64,000 nt of DNA, from positions 13,424,501 to 13,488,500 of the forward strand of contig NC_087192.1 in assembly GCF_035594125.1 (NCBI RefSeq), read 5' to 3'. How positions within the stretch are numbered: position 1 is the first letter of the stretch; every line of letters begins with the position of its first letter. Position numbers and translations under genes: made by a program. This document shows, piece by piece, positions 25,125 through 38,780 of this stretch. The stretch is from Scylla paramamosain. Its lineage: Eukaryota > Arthropoda > Malacostraca > Decapoda > Portunidae. The notes beneath the pieces were generated by a model. It was not told where the DNA came from. It saw only the letters and a program-made list of their open reading frames with translations, and ran no database searches.

Positions 25125-28100
25125 CAAAAACACTAAAAGGCAAGTTTTTCGTAAAAGTTGGTTTTATTCCCATGTAATGTGATTGCCCTGCTTTTTAGTG
25201 CTTTATTGCCTAACACTTTTCTGGTAATGTCATTTTTTTTCCCACATAAAGTTAGTTTCGCATGGAATTTGGGGTTTTGGTAAATAAGAATGTAAAAAAA
25301 CACTCAAAATACACGCATTTAGTAAGGTTGTTCTGTTTCTTGATTAAGAGTGTTATTCATGAGTTTCAGTATTTTAATATCTTAGAAACTTCTCCATACA
25401 GTCGAGTTTTTGCGTTTTTTGCCTTGTGATTCTGGTGAACTATAAAACACTCATTATACACGTTTCTCATTATGTCCTGTTTTTTCCTTATATACAGTGC
25501 TTTGCATCCATTTTTGAGTTTCTTTTTATGTAACAATCTCAAAAACACACAAAATATACTTTTTTGGTAATGTTATTCTATTCTTTCATATTGGTTGGTT
25601 TGCCTCCGTTTTAGCGTTTTTCTACGTAAATCTTTTAAAAGACACGTTTCCAGTAATTTTGTTTTGGATTTCCATATAGAGTGACTTTCATATTATTTAT
25701 CGTTTTGGTGCCTAACATGCTTTTTGGTGCCTTTTGCTTCCCAATATAGAGTGGTTTCATCCATTTTCGCGTTTTTTGTAGGTAACAATTTCAAAAACAC
25801 TCAAAATATACCTTTTTGGTAATGTTATTCTATATCTTCATTTTGGTTAGTTTGCATCCGTTTTAGCGTTTTGTACGTAAAACACCGAAAAGACACGTTT
25901 TCAGTAATTTTGTTTTGGATTCCCATATAGATTAACTTCCTTGGGTTTTATCATGTTGGTTCCTAACATGCTGAAAAACACTTATAAGACAATTTTCTGG
26001 CAAACATGTTTAATTTCCCTATATAGGTGGCTTTCCATGCACTTTAGGGGTTTGGTACATAACAGTCCGAAAAAAAAGCTAAATTTAACTTTTTTGATAA
26101 TGTTCTTATTTTATATAATTTCCTGAACTTTGGCCGAATTTTGGCACCTCGTTACCTGTAAAGATGAATAAGAATAAAAAAAAAATCGATTTTTTTTATT
26201 TATTTACTTTTTTTTTCTCAATAAAAGTGTAATTTATGGCTTTTAGCTTTTTCGTACTTAGTGAACTTAAAAAAACTCATAATACACGTTTCTCGTAATG
26301 TCCTTTCATTTCCCAAAAATACGGTTTTTTGCATATATTTAAGCGTTTTTATTGGTAACATGATCAAAAAAACACTCAAAATACATGTTTTTCGTAATGT
26401 TATTCTGTTTCACCATCAAGTGTATTTTGCATGCATTTTAGTGTTTTGGTATATAAGAAGCTCAAATACACTTAAAGGGAAGTTCTTGTTAAAAATTGGT
26501 TTTATTCCAATGTAATGTGTGTTGCCCTACTTTTTAGTGCTTTATTGCCTAACACGCTCGAAAACACTCAAAAGACATTTTTCTGGTAATGTCATTTTTT
26601 TCCCACAAAAAGCTGGTTTCGCATGCAATTTGGGGTTTTGGTAACTAAGGATGTGAAAAGCACTCAAAATACACGCAATTAGTAAGATTGTTCTGTTTCG
26701 CAATTAAGAGTGTTGTTCCAGAGTTACAGCATTTTGGAATGTAAGAAACTTCTCAATATACACGAGTTTTTGCGTTTTTTGCCTTGTAGTTCTTGTGAAA
26801 CTATAAAACACTCATTATACACGTTTCTTGTAATGTCCTTTTGCTTCCCAATATAAATTGCTTTCCATCCATTTTCGCGTTTTTTGTAGGTAGCAATTTC
26901 AAAAACACTTAAAATATACCTTTTTGGTAATGTTATTTTATTTCTTCATATTTGTTGGTTTACATCCGTTTTAGCGTTTTTCTACGTAAAACACCGAAAA
27001 GACACGTTTTTAGTAATTTTGTTTTGGATTCCCATATAGATTGACTTCCATGTTGTTTATCGTGTTGGATCCTAACATACTGAAAAACACTCATATGACC
27101 GTTTTCTGGAAAAGACGTTTAATTTCCCCATATAAGTGGCTTTGCATGCACTTTAGGGGTTTGGTACATAACAGTTCGAAAAAAAAAATCTAAATTTAAC
27201 TTTTTTGATAATGTTCTTATTTCACATAATTTCCTGAAGTACCTTTTTTTTTTTAATTTCCTGGTACCTGTGAAGATGAATAAGAAAGAAAAAAAATATT
27301 GTATTTTTTTTTTTATTTATTTATTGTTTCTCAATAAAGAGTGTTATTTGTGGTTTTTAGCTTTTTGGTAATTAATGAACTTAAAAACAGTCAAAATACT
27401 CGTTTCTCGTAATCTCCTTTCGTTTCCCAAAAATAGTGTTCTTTGCATTTATTTAAGCGTTTTTATTGGTAACATAATCAAAAGCACTCAAAATACATGT
27501 TTTTGGTAATGTTATTCTGTTTCACAATAAAGAGTGTTTTGCATGCGTTTTAGTGTTTTGGTATATAAGGAGCTCAAAAACATATAAATGTAAGTTCTTG
27601 GTAAAAATTCGTTTTTCTTCAATGTAATGTGATTGCCCTCCTTTTCAGTGCTTTGTTTTCTATCACGCTCAAAAACACTCAAAAGACACTTTTCTGGTAA
27701 AGTCTTTTTTTTCCCCACAAATCTATTTTTGCATGCAATTTGGGGTTTTGCTAAGAATGTGAAAAGCACTCAAAATACACGCATTTATTAAGGCTGTTCT
27801 GTTTCTCAATTAGAAGTGTTATATATGAGTTTTAGCATTTCTGTATCTAGGAAACCTCTCCATATACACGAGATTTTGCGTTTTTTGCCTTGCGGTTCTT
27901 TTGAACTATAAAACACTCATTATACACTTTTCTTGCAATGTCCTTTTCTTTCCCAATATAGAGTGCTTTGCATCAATTTTCGCGTTTTTTGTAGGTATCA
28001 TGCTCAAAAACACTCAAAATATACCTTTTTAGTAAAATTTTTTTATTTCTTGATATTGGTTGCTTTGCATCCGTTTTAGCGTTTTTCTACGTAAAACACT

Positions 28101-31100
28101 GAGAAGACACGTTTTCAGTAGCGTTTTTTTGGATTCCCATATAGAGTGAGTTCCTTATTATTTATCGTTTTGGTGCTTAATATGCTAAAAAACACTCAAA
28201 ACACATATTTCTGGTAAGGTCGTTTAATTTCCTCATATAGGAGTCTTTGCATGCACTTTAAGGTTTGGTACATAACAGTCAGAAAAAAAAACCGGAAATT
28301 AACTAGTTTGATAATACTCTTTTATCATATGATTGCCCTGAATTTTCCCAGAATTTTGGCATCTCGGTACCTATGAATATGAATAACAAAAAAAAAAAAA
28401 ATCTTATTTTTTTATATTTTTATTTTTTATTTTCTAAATAAAGAGTGTTATTGATTGGTTTTAGCTTTTTGGTACTTAAGGAACTTAAAAAACACTCATA
28501 ATACACGTTTCTCGTAATATCCTTTTGTTTCCCAAACATAATGTTCTTTGCATGTAATTAAGCGTTTTTATAGATAACAATATCAAAAACACTCAAAATA
28601 CATGTTTTTGGTAATGTTGTTCTGTTAATCCATAAAGTTTGTTTTTGTATGCGTTTTAGCGGTTTGGTATATAAAGACCTCAAAAACACTTAAAGGCAAG
28701 TTTTTGGTATAAATTGGTGTTATTCCAATGTAATATGATTGCCCTGCTTTTTAGTGCTTTATTGCCTATCACGCTCAAAAACACTTAAAAGATACTTTTC
28801 TGGTAATGTCATTTCTTTTCTCACATAAAGGTGGTTTCGCATGCAATTTGGGGTTTTGGTAACTAAGAATGTGAAAAGCACTCAAAATACACGCATTTAG
28901 TAAGGTTGATCTGTTTCTCAACTAATAGTGTTATTCATAAGTTTCAGCATTTTTGTATCTAGGAACCTTCTCCATATACACGAGTTTTTGTGTTTTTTTG
29001 CCTTTTGGTTCTTTTTGAACTATAAAAAAAATCATTATACACTTTTCTTGCAATGTCCTTTTGTTTTCTAATATAGAGTGCTTTGCATCAATTTTCGCCT
29101 TTTTTTAGGTAACAAGCTCAAAAACACTCAAAATATACCATTTTGGTAATGTTTTTCTATTTCTTGATATTGGTAGATTTGCATCCGTTTTAGCGTTTTT
29201 CTACGTAAAAGAAAGAAAAACACGTTTTCAGCAATTTTGTTTTGGATTCTCATATAGAGTGATTTACTTATTATTTATCGTTTTTGTGCCTAACATGCTA
29301 AAAAACACTCAACACTCAAAACAGATTTCTGGTAAGGTCGTTTAATTTCCTCATATAGGAGTCTTTGGATGCACTTTAGGGTTTGGTACATAACAGTCCG
29401 AAAAAAATGCTAAAATTTACTTTTTCCCAGAATTTTGGCATCTCGGTACCTATGAAGATGAATAACAAAAAAAAAATCCTATTTTTTTATTTTCTTACTT
29501 TTTTTTCTAAATAAAGAGTGTTATTTTTGGGTTTTAGCTTTTTTATACTTAAGGAACTTAAAAACACTTATAATACACATTTCTCGTAATGTACTTTCGT
29601 TTCTTAAACATAAGGTTTTTTGCATGTATTTAAGAGTTTTTATAGATAACATGATCAAAAACACTTAAAATATATGTTTTTTGGTAATTTTATTCTCTTT
29701 CTCCATAAAAGGTGTTTTGCATGCGTTTTAGCGTTTTCGTATGTAATTAGCTTAAAAACACTTAAAGGCAAGTTCTTGATAAAAGTTGTTATTATTCCCA
29801 TGTAATGTGATTCCCCTGCTTTTTAGTGATTTATAGCCTAACACGCTCAAAAACACTCATAAGGCACTTTTCTGGTAATATCATTTTTTTTCCCACATAA
29901 AGCTAGTTTTGCATGGAATTTGGGGTTTTGGTAACTAAGAATGTGAAAAAAACTCAAAACACAGGCATTTAGTAAGGTTGTTCTATTTCTTAATTAAAAG
30001 TGTTATTCATGACTTTCAGCATTTTAGAATGTAAGAAACTTTTCTAATACACACATTTGGTAAGGTATTTCTGTTTCAAAATTAAAAGTGTTATTGATGA
30101 GTTTTTTTGGTATGTAAGAAACTTCTTTATGTACACGAGTTTTTGAGTATTTTACCTTGTGGTTCTTGTCAAACTATAAAACACTTATACCCGTTTCTCG
30201 TAATGTCCTCTTCTTTGCCAATATAAAGTGCTTTCCATACATTTGTGCATTTTTGTAGGTAACAAGCTCAAAAAACACATCAAAATATATCTTTTTGGTA
30301 ATGTTATTCTATTTCTTCATATTGGTTGGTTTGCATCCGTTTTAGCGTTTTTCTACGTAAGTCACTGAAAAGACACGTTTTAAGTAATATTGTTCAGATT
30401 GCTGAAAAACACTCAAAAGACAGGTTTCTGGTAAAGTCGTGTAATTTCCCCATATAGGTGGATTTGCCTGCACTTCAGAGTTTGTACATAACTCCGGAAA
30501 AAAACTAAAATTATTTTTTTATAATGATTTTTTTTTTTTGCCAGAATTTTGGCAAAATTATATTTTTTCAAAATATAACCTATGAAGATGAATAACAATT
30601 TTTTTTTCTCTTTATAAAAAGTTATTTGTGGGTTTTAGCTTTTTGGTTCTTAAGGAACTTAAAAACACTCATAATACACGATTTTCGTAATGTCCTTTCA
30701 TTTTCCAAACATAGGGTTCTTTGCATGTATTTAGGCATTTTTATAGATAACATGATCAAAAACACTCAAAATACATGTTTCTGGTAATGTTATTCTGTTT
30801 CTCCATAAAGGGTGTTTTGCAAGATTTTTAGCGTTTTGGTATGTAAGAAGCTCAAAAACACGTAAAGGCAGGTTCTTGGTAAAAGTTGGTTTTATTCCCA
30901 TATAATGTGATTGCCCTCCTTTTTAGTGCTTTATTGGCTATCACGCTCAAAAACACTCAAAAGACACTTTTTGGATAATGTCATTTTTTTTCCCACATAA
31001 AGCTAGTTTCGCATGCAATTTTTGGTTTTGGTAACTAAGAATGTGAAAAACACTCAAAATACATGCATTTGGTAAGGTTGTTCTGTATTAATTAAGAGTG

Positions 31101-32060
31101 TTATTTCTGAGTTTCAGCATTTTTGTATCAAAGAAACTTCTCCATATACACCGAGTTTTGCGATTTTTGCCTTCTGGCTGTTGTGAAACTATAAAACACT
31201 CATTATACACGTTTCTCGTAATGTCCTTTTGTATCCCAATATAGAGTGCTTTCCATCCATTTTCGCGTTTTTTGAAGGTAAGAAGCTCAAAAACACTCAA
31301 AATATACCTTTTTGGTAATGTTATTCTTTTTCTCCATATTCGTTGGTTTGCATCCGATTTAGCGTTTTTCTACGTAAAACACTGAAAGGACACTTTTTTA
31401 GAAATTTTGTGATGGATTCCCACATTTAGTGACTTCTATATTATTTATCGTTTTGGTGCCTAACATGCTGAAAAAAAAAAAAAACCCACAAAAGACAGGT
31501 TTCTGGTAAGGTCGTTTAATTTCACCATATAGGTGGCTTTGCTTGCACTTTAGGGTTTGATACATAACAGTCCGAAAAAGAAGCTAAAATTAACTCTTTT
31601 TCATAATGTTCTTTTTTCACAAAATTTCCCTGAATTTTGGCATAATTTTAGCATCTCGGTACCTATGAAGATGAATAAAAAAAAAAATCCTATTTTTTTA
31701 TTATTTATTTTTTTTTCCCTATAAAGAGTGTTATAATTTTGTGGGTTTTAGCTTTTTGGTACTTAAAGAACTTATAAACACTCATAATACACGTTTCTCG
31801 AAATGTCCTTTCGTTTCCCAAACATAAGATTCTTTGCATGTATTTAAGCGTTTTTATTGGTAACATGATCAAAAACACTCAAAATACATGTTTTTGGTAA
31901 TGTTATTCTGTTTCTAAATAAAGGGTGTTTTGCATGCGTTTTAGCGTTTTGGTATTTAAGGAGCTCAAAAACACTTAGAAAAGACATTTGGTAAAAGTTG
32001 ATTTTATTCCCATGTAATGTGATTGCCCTGCTTTTTAGTGCTTTATTGCTTTATCATGCT

Positions 32061-32082
32061 AAAAAAAAAAAAAAAAAAAAAA
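32061..32082 (-). repeat. A22 homopolymer at a fixed satellite position
   Basis: A run of 22 A follows ATCATGCT in the monomer whose normal form is AACACGCTCAAAAACACT. Related units carry the same run at 34,257-34,277 (21 A) and 48,422-48,434 (13 A), marking one satellite subfamily. Confidence 0.8.
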
Positions 32083-34256
32083 CACTTAAAAGACACTTTT
32101 CTGGTAATGCCATTTTTTTTCCCACATAAAGCTACTTTCACATAAAATTTGGGGTTTTGGTAGCTAAAAATGTGAAAAACACTCAAAATACACGCATTTG
32201 GTAAGGTTGATCTGTTTCTCAATTAATAGTGTTATTCAGGAGTTTCACCATCTTGGTACCGAAGAAACTTCTCCATATATACGAGTTTTTGCGTTTTTTT
32301 GCTTTGTTCTTCTTGAGAATCTATAAAACACTCATTGTACACGTTTCTCGTAATGCCGTTTTGTTAACCAATATAGAGAGCTTTCCATCCATTTTCATGT
32401 TTATTTTATAAAAAGCTCAAAAATACTCAAAATATACCTTTTTGGTAATGTTATTCTATTTTTTCATGTTGGCTGGTTTGTTTCCGTTTTAGCATTTTTC
32501 TACTTAAAACACGGAAAAGACACGTTTTCAGTAATTTGTTTTGGATTCCCAAATAGAATGAATTCCATATTATTAATTGTTTTGGTGACTAACATGCTGA
32601 AAACACTAGAAACACAGGTTTCTCGTAAAGTCGTTTAATTTCCCCATATAGTTTGCTTTGCATGCACTTTAGGGTTTTTTCCATGATAGTCGGAAAAAAA
32701 AGCTAAAATAAACTTGTTTGATAATGTTCTTTTTTCATATAATTTTCCCTGAATTTTGCCAGAATTTTGTGATCTCGGTACCTATGAAGAAGAATAACAA
32801 AAAAAAAATCCTTTTTATTTATTTACTTTTTTCTTCTATATAAAGAGGTTTTACCTTTTTGGTACTTATTGAACTTAAAAAGACTCATAATACACGTTTT
32901 TCCTAATGTCCTTTCGTTTCCCAGACATAGGGATTTTTGCATTTATTAAAGCGTTATTAGAGGTAACATGATCAAAAACTCTCAAAATACATGTTTTTGG
33001 TAATGTTAATCTGTTTCTCCATAAAATGTGTTTTGCTTGCGTTTTAGCCTTTTCGTATATAAGGAGCTCAAAAACACTTAAAGGCAAGTTCTTGGTAAAA
33101 GATGGTTTTATTCCCATGTACTGTGATTGCCCTTCTTTTTAGTGCTTTATTGCCTAACACGCTCAAAAACACTCAAAAGACACTTTTCTGGTAATGTCAT
33201 TTTTTTACCACATAAAGCTAGTTTTGCATGCAATTTGGGGTTTTGGTAACTAAGAATGTGAAAAACAGTCAAAATACACGCATATCGTAAGGTTGTTCTG
33301 TATTCTCAATTAAGAGTGTTATTTCTCAGTTTCAGCATTTTGGTATCTAAGAATCCATATACACGAGTTTTTGCGTTTTTTGCCTTGTGGTTCTTGTGAA
33401 ACTATAAAACACTCATTATGAAAGTTTCTCGTAATGTCCTTTTGTATCTTGCTTTCTAGCCATTTTCGCGTTTTTTGTAGATAAGAAGCGCAAAAACACT
33501 GAAAATATACCTTTTTTGGTAATGTTATTCTATTTCTTGATATTCGTTGATTTGCATCCGTTTTAGCGTTTTTCTACGTAAAACACTGAAAAGACACTTT
33601 TTCAGTAATTTTGTGATGGATTCCCATATTGAGTGACTTCCATATTATATATCGTTTTGGTGCCTAACATGCTGAAAAACACTCAAAAGACAGGTTTCTC
33701 GTGAAGTCGTTTAATTTCCTCATATAGGTGGCTTTGCATGCACTTTAGGGTTTGTTATATAAGTCCGAAAAAAAGCTAAAATTAAATTTTTTTCATAATT
33801 TTCTTTTTTCACTTAATTTTCCTGAATTTTGCCAGAATTTTGGCATCTTGGTACCTATGAAGATGAATAACAAAAAAAAATAAATTCCTATCTTTTTATT
33901 CATTTATTTATTTTTTTTTTTCTATAAACAGTGTTATTTATAGGTTTTAGCTAAATGGTACTTAAAGAACTTAAAAAACACTCGTAATACATGTTTCTCG
34001 AAATGCCCTTTAATTTCCCAAACATAAGGTTCTTTGCATGTATTTAAGAGTTTTTATAGATAACATGATCAAAAACACTCAAAATACATGTTTTTGGTAA
34101 TATTATTCTCTTTCTCCATAAAGTGTGTTTTGCATTCGTTTTAGCGTTTTGGAATATAATGAGCTCAAAAACACTTAAAGGCAAGTTAATAGTAAAAGTT
34201 TTATTCCCATGTAATGTGATTGCCCTGCTTTTTAGTGCTTTATTGCCTATCATGCT

Positions 34257-34277
34257 AAAAAAAAAAAAAAAAAAAAC
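34257..34277 (-). repeat. A21 homopolymer, subfamily marker
   Basis: Same satellite position and flanks as the A-runs at 32,061 and 48,422. Confidence 0.8.
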
Positions 34278-35865
34278 ACTTAAAAGACACTTTTCTTGTA
34301 ATGTCATTTTTTTCCTACATAAAGCTACTTTCACATAAAATTTGGGGTTTTGGTAACTAAGAATGTGAGATACACTCAAAATACACGCATTTGGTTAGGT
34401 TGTTCTGTTTCTCAATTTAGAGTGTTATTCAGGAGTTTCAGCATTTTGGTATCTAAGAAACTTCTCCATATATATGAGTTTTTGCATTTTTTGCCTTGTG
34501 ATTCTTGAGAATCTATAAAACACTCATTATACACGTTTCTCGTAATGTCCTTTTGTTAACCAATAGAGAAAGAGAAAAAACCACAAAAGACAGGTTTCTC
34601 GTAAAGTCGTTTAATTTCCCCATATAGTTGGCTTTGCATGCACTTCATGGATTGGTACATAACAGTCCGAAAAAAAAGCTAAAATTAACTTTTTCGATAA
34701 TGTTCTTTTTGCACATAATTTCCCTGAATTTTGCAAGAATTTTGGCATCTCAGTACCTATCAAAAAGAATAAAAAAAAAAAAAAGAATTCTATTTTTTTT
34801 TTTATTATTTCTTTATTTTTCTCTTTCAAGAGGTTTTAGCTTTTTGGTACTTATGGAACTTAAAAACACACATAATACACGTTTATCATAATGTCCTTTC
34901 GTTTCCCAGACATAGGGTTCTTTGCATGTATGTAAGCGTTTTTAGAGGTAACATGATCAAAAACACTCAAAATAAATGTTTTTGGTAATGTTAATCTGTA
35001 TCTCCATAAAGGGTGTTTTACATGTGTTTTAGCGTTTTGGTATATAAGGAGATAAAAAACACTTAAAAGTTGGTTTTATTCCCATGTAATGTGATTGCCC
35101 TCCTTTTTAGTGCTTTATTGCCTAACTCTCTCAAAAAACCCTCAAAAGACACTTTTCTGGTAATGTCATTTTTTTTCCCACATAAAGCTAGTTTCGCATG
35201 CAATTTGGGGTTCTAGTAACTAAGAATGTGAAAAACACTCAAAATACACGCATTTAGTAATGTTATTCTGTTTCTTAATTAAGAGTGTTATTCAGGAGTT
35301 TCAGCATTTTGGTATCTAAGAAACGTCTCCATATACACTAGTTTTTGCGTTTTTTGCTTCGTGGTTCTTGTGAAACTATAAAATACTCATTATACACGTT
35401 TTTCGTAATGTCTTTTTATTTCCCAATATAGAGTGCTTTGCATCCATTTTCACGTTTTTTTTTTTTGTTGGTCACAAGCTCAAAAATACTTAAAATATAC
35501 CTTTTTGGTAATGTTATTCTATTTCTTCATATTTGTCTGTTTGCATCCGTTTTAGCGTTTTTTACGTAAAACACTGAAAAGACACGTTTTCAGTAGTTTT
35601 GTTTTGGATTCCCATATAGAGTGACTGCCATATTATTTATCGTTTTGGTGCCTAACATGCTGAAAAACACTCAAAAGACAGTTTGTAAAGTTGTTTAATT
35701 TCCCCATATAGATGGCTTTGCATGCACTTTAGGGTTTAGTACATAACACTCCGAAAAAAAAAAGCTAAAACTAACTTTTTCGATAATGTTCTTTTATCCA
35801 CATAGTTTCCCTGAATTTTAACAGAATTTTGGCATTTCGGTACCTCTGAAGATGAATAACAAAAA

Positions 35866-35940
35866 AAAAAGAAAATTATTATTTTCTTTTCTTTTATTTA
35901 TTTATTTTTATTTTATTTATTTATTTATTTTTTTTTTTGT
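35866..35940. repeat. TTTA-rich low-complexity tract
   Basis: The AT-rich interruption of this unit is enlarged into degenerate TTTA/TTTTA repeats. The corresponding unit at about 50,270-50,335 carries a shorter version, supporting the direct duplication. Confidence 0.75.
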
Positions 35941-36256
35941 TTCTTCATAAAGAGTGTTATTTATGTGTTTTAGCTTTTTGGTATTTAGGTAACTTAAAAA
36001 CACTTATAATATACGTTTCTCGTAATGTCCTTTCGTTTCCCAAACATAGGATTCTTTGCATGTATTTAAGCGTTTTTATAGGTAACATGATCAATATACA
36101 TGTTTTTTGGTAATGTTTTTGTTTTTCTCCATAAAAGATTTTTTGCTTTCGTTTTAGCGTTTTGGTATGTAAGGAGCTGAAAAATATTTAACGAGAAGTT
36201 CTTGGTAAAATTTGGTTTTATTCCCATGTAATGTGATTGTCCTGGCTTTTAGTGCT

Positions 36257-36530
36257 AATAACATTACCAAAAACATGTATTTTGAGTATTTTTTTTATCA
36301 TATATCCAATAAAAACGCTTAAATGACATTACCAGAAAAATGGCTTTTAAGTGTTTTTGAGCGTGATATGCAACAAAGCACTAAAAAGCAGAAAAATCAC
36401 ATAACTTAGTAATAAAACCAACTTTTACGAAGAACTTCCCTTTAAGTGTTTTTTTTAACTCCTTACATACCAAAACGCTTAAACGCATGTAAAACACCCT
36501 TTATGGAGAAACAGAATGACATTACCAAAA
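36257..36530 (+). repeat. Plus-oriented block flanked by duplicated minus satellite
   Basis: Enters at AATAACATTACCAAAAACAT and leaves at TTACCAAAAATACATG. It contains CCAATAAAAACGC joined to TGACATTACCAG, the deletion junction also seen at 20,491 and, mirrored, at 21,317. The minus satellite just before it (36,105-36,250) and just after it (36,528-36,690) are copies of the same stretch (TTTTTCTCCATAAA..GATTTTTTGC), so the layout is minus, plus, minus with a direct duplication around the insert. Confidence 0.78.
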
Positions 36531-38027
36531 ATACATGTTTTTTGTACTGTTTTTGTTTTTCTCCATAAAGGATTTTTTGCATTCGTTTTAACGTTTTGGT
36601 ATGTAAGGAGCTCAAAAATATTTAACGGCAAGTTCTTGGTAAAAGTTTTTTTTATTCACATGTAATGTGATTGCCCTTCTTTTATGTACTTTATTGCCTA
36701 AAACGCTCATAAACACTGAAAAAAAATTTTCTGGTAATATAATTTTTTCCCCACATAAACCTAGTTTCGCATGCAATTTCGTGTTTTGGTAACTAAGAAT
36801 GTGAAAAACACTCAAAATACACGCATTTGGTAAGCTTGTTCTGTATCTCAATCAAGAGTGTTATTCATGAGTTTCAGCATTTTGTTATCTAAGAAACTTT
36901 TGCCTTGTGGTTGTTGTGAAACTATAAAACACTCATTATACAGGTTTCTCATAATGTCCTTTTTTTTCCAAATATAGTGCTTTGCATCCATTTTCGCGTT
37001 TCTTGTAGGTAACAGGCTCAAAAACACGCAACATATACCTTTTTGGCAATGTTATTCTATTTCTTCATATTGGTTTGTTTGCATCCGTTTTAGCGTGTTT
37101 CTACGTAAAACACTGAAAAAGTGATTTTGTTTTGGATTCCCACATAGAGTGACTTCCATATTATTTATTGTTTTGGTGCCTAACATGCTGAAAAAAACTC
37201 AAAGGCAGGTTTCTGGTAAAGTCGTTTAATTTTCTATAGAGGTGCCTTTGCATGCAATTTAGGTTTTGGTACATAACTGTCCGAAAAAAAGCTAAAATTA
37301 ACTTTTTTGATAATGTTCTTTTTTCCATATAATTTCCCTGAATTTTGCCAGAATTTTGGCATCTCTGTACCTATGAAGAAGAATAACAAAAAAAAAAGGA
37401 AAATTCTTTTTTTTCTCTATAAAGAGTGTTATTTGTGGATTTTAGCTTTTTGGTGCTTAAAGAATTTAATAATATTCATAATACAGGTTTCTCGTAATGT
37501 CCTTTCGTTTCCCAAACATAGGGTTCTTTCCATGTATTTAAGCGTTTTTATAGGTAACATGATAAAAAAAAACACTCAAAATACATGTTTTTGGTAATGT
37601 TATTCTGTTTCTTCATAAAGGGTGTTTTGGGGGTGTTTTAGTGTGTTGGTATGTTAGAAGCTCAAAAACACTTAAAGGCAAGTTCTTGGTAAAAGTTGGT
37701 TTTATTCCCATGTAATGTGATTGCCCTGCTTTTTAGTGCTTTATTGCCTAACACGCTCAAAAACACTCAAAAGACACTTTTCTGGAAATATCTTTTTTTT
37801 TTCTTTCCACATAAAGCTAGTTTCGTATGCAATTTGGGGTTTTCGTAATCAAGAATGTGAAAACACTCAAAATACACGCATTTGGTAAGGTTGTTCTGTT
37901 TCTCAATTAAGAGTGTTATTCATGAGTTTCAGGGTTTTGGTATCTAAGAATCTCAAAAACACTTATAATGCACGTTTCTCGTAATGTCCCTTTTTTTCCT
38001 CATTTAGGGTGCTTTGTATGCACCCTA

Positions 38028-38780
38028 AATTTACTAATAACACTACTAATTCCACTATCCAAGTCATTGACATATATTACAAACAACATCGGCCCTAATA
38101 CTAATAATCCCTTCGTCACCCCACTAATTACTTGACCCCACTCGGATTTAGAGCCGTTTATTACAACACTCTGTCGCCTGCCGCTTGGCCATGACTTAAT
38201 CCAGATTACTTATAACCTTTTTCCAATTCTTAAATACTGTGGAATATATTTTATCTGGTCCTGGTGACTTGAACTTTTCAGCTTATCTATCTCCTGTTCC
38301 ACTATCTCTTTAGTTATGGTAATATCTGTCAGCTTCTCATTATCTTCTACTCTAAATATCTTGTCAGTATTCGGCAAATCTTGCATGTTTTCCTGGGCAA
38401 AGACAGTTAAAAAATACTCGTTCACAATTTTACTAATCTCCTCCCAACAACTAAGCAGGTCCCATTCTGCTGTCTTTAAGGAACTATTATTTCTCTATTC
38501 TTCGTCTTATATGCCTGATAAAATCCCTTGGGGTCCATCTTCGCTTGGCTGGCTACCTTTAATTCATAACTATTTTTAGCTTTCCTTGTTAAACTCCTGA
38601 CTTTTCTAATGCATTATATTATGGCCTTAAAACCACTTCCCCTGTCTTTAATCACATATATACTTCTCTTTCGCCCTATGTAATGTTTTAACCTCGATCA
38701 TCCATTTATGATCATTTTTCTGCGATCTTATTCTTCTGTAAGGGATATTCCCTAACTGTCCTGAATGTAATTTATCAACG
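38028..38780 (-). pseudogene. CR1-like retrotransposon fragment, left copy, reverse transcriptase remnant
   Basis: Read on the minus strand, this begins near 38,780 at the same 5' truncation point as the other copy. It passes through the linker before the reverse transcriptase (KMDPKGFYQAYKTK-type residues near 38,500-38,540) and an open stretch at 38,210-38,425 (NEYFLTVFAQEN, then KLTDITITKEIVEQEIDKL). Near 38,206-38,216 about 400 bp are missing relative to the other copy, removing the NYRPVSL, QHGF and catalytic DFSKAFDKVPH regions. The sequence resumes at WIKSWP/SG-type codons and runs to the segment before the FADD box, ending near 38,028 where about 960 bp of the 3' part are missing. It shares two frameshifts with the other copy (the CCTTAAAG site and the AAAAGTTCAAG site). 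It is non-functional. Confidence 0.88.

Larger units (their letters stand above)
20770..30950 (-). repeat. Right arm of the large imperfect palindrome
   Basis: Carries, reversed and in reverse order, the breakpoints of the left arm. Up to about 25,722 mirrored landmarks centre near 21,575. Beyond it they centre near 19,592. The shift of about 1,983 is half of the 3,960-bp super-repeat, as expected if one copy of that unit is present only on the left. The outer end near 30,950 is approximate. Confidence 0.7.
32760..36085 (-). repeat. Direct duplication of a three-unit HOR segment, copy 1
   Basis: Shares subfamily marks with 46,915-50,470: the GAAGAAGAATAACAAAA phrase, short AAAGAGGTTTTA entry, AGAGGTAACATGATC, the A-run after ATCATGCT, and a long TTTA-rich tract near its end. 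The offset is about 14.15-14.4 kb. Confidence 0.65.
25125..38027 (-). repeat. HOR satellite array, minus orientation
   Basis: Continuous minus-oriented HOR units of about 1.1 kb. Each AT-rich interruption shows as GATGAATAACAAAAAAA followed by a T/TTTA-rich stretch and CTATAAAGAGTGTTATTTG. The part up to about 30,950 mirrors 8.3-13.5 kb; the rest is ordinary satellite apart from the plus block at 36,257-36,530. I see no gene in it. Confidence 0.88.
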
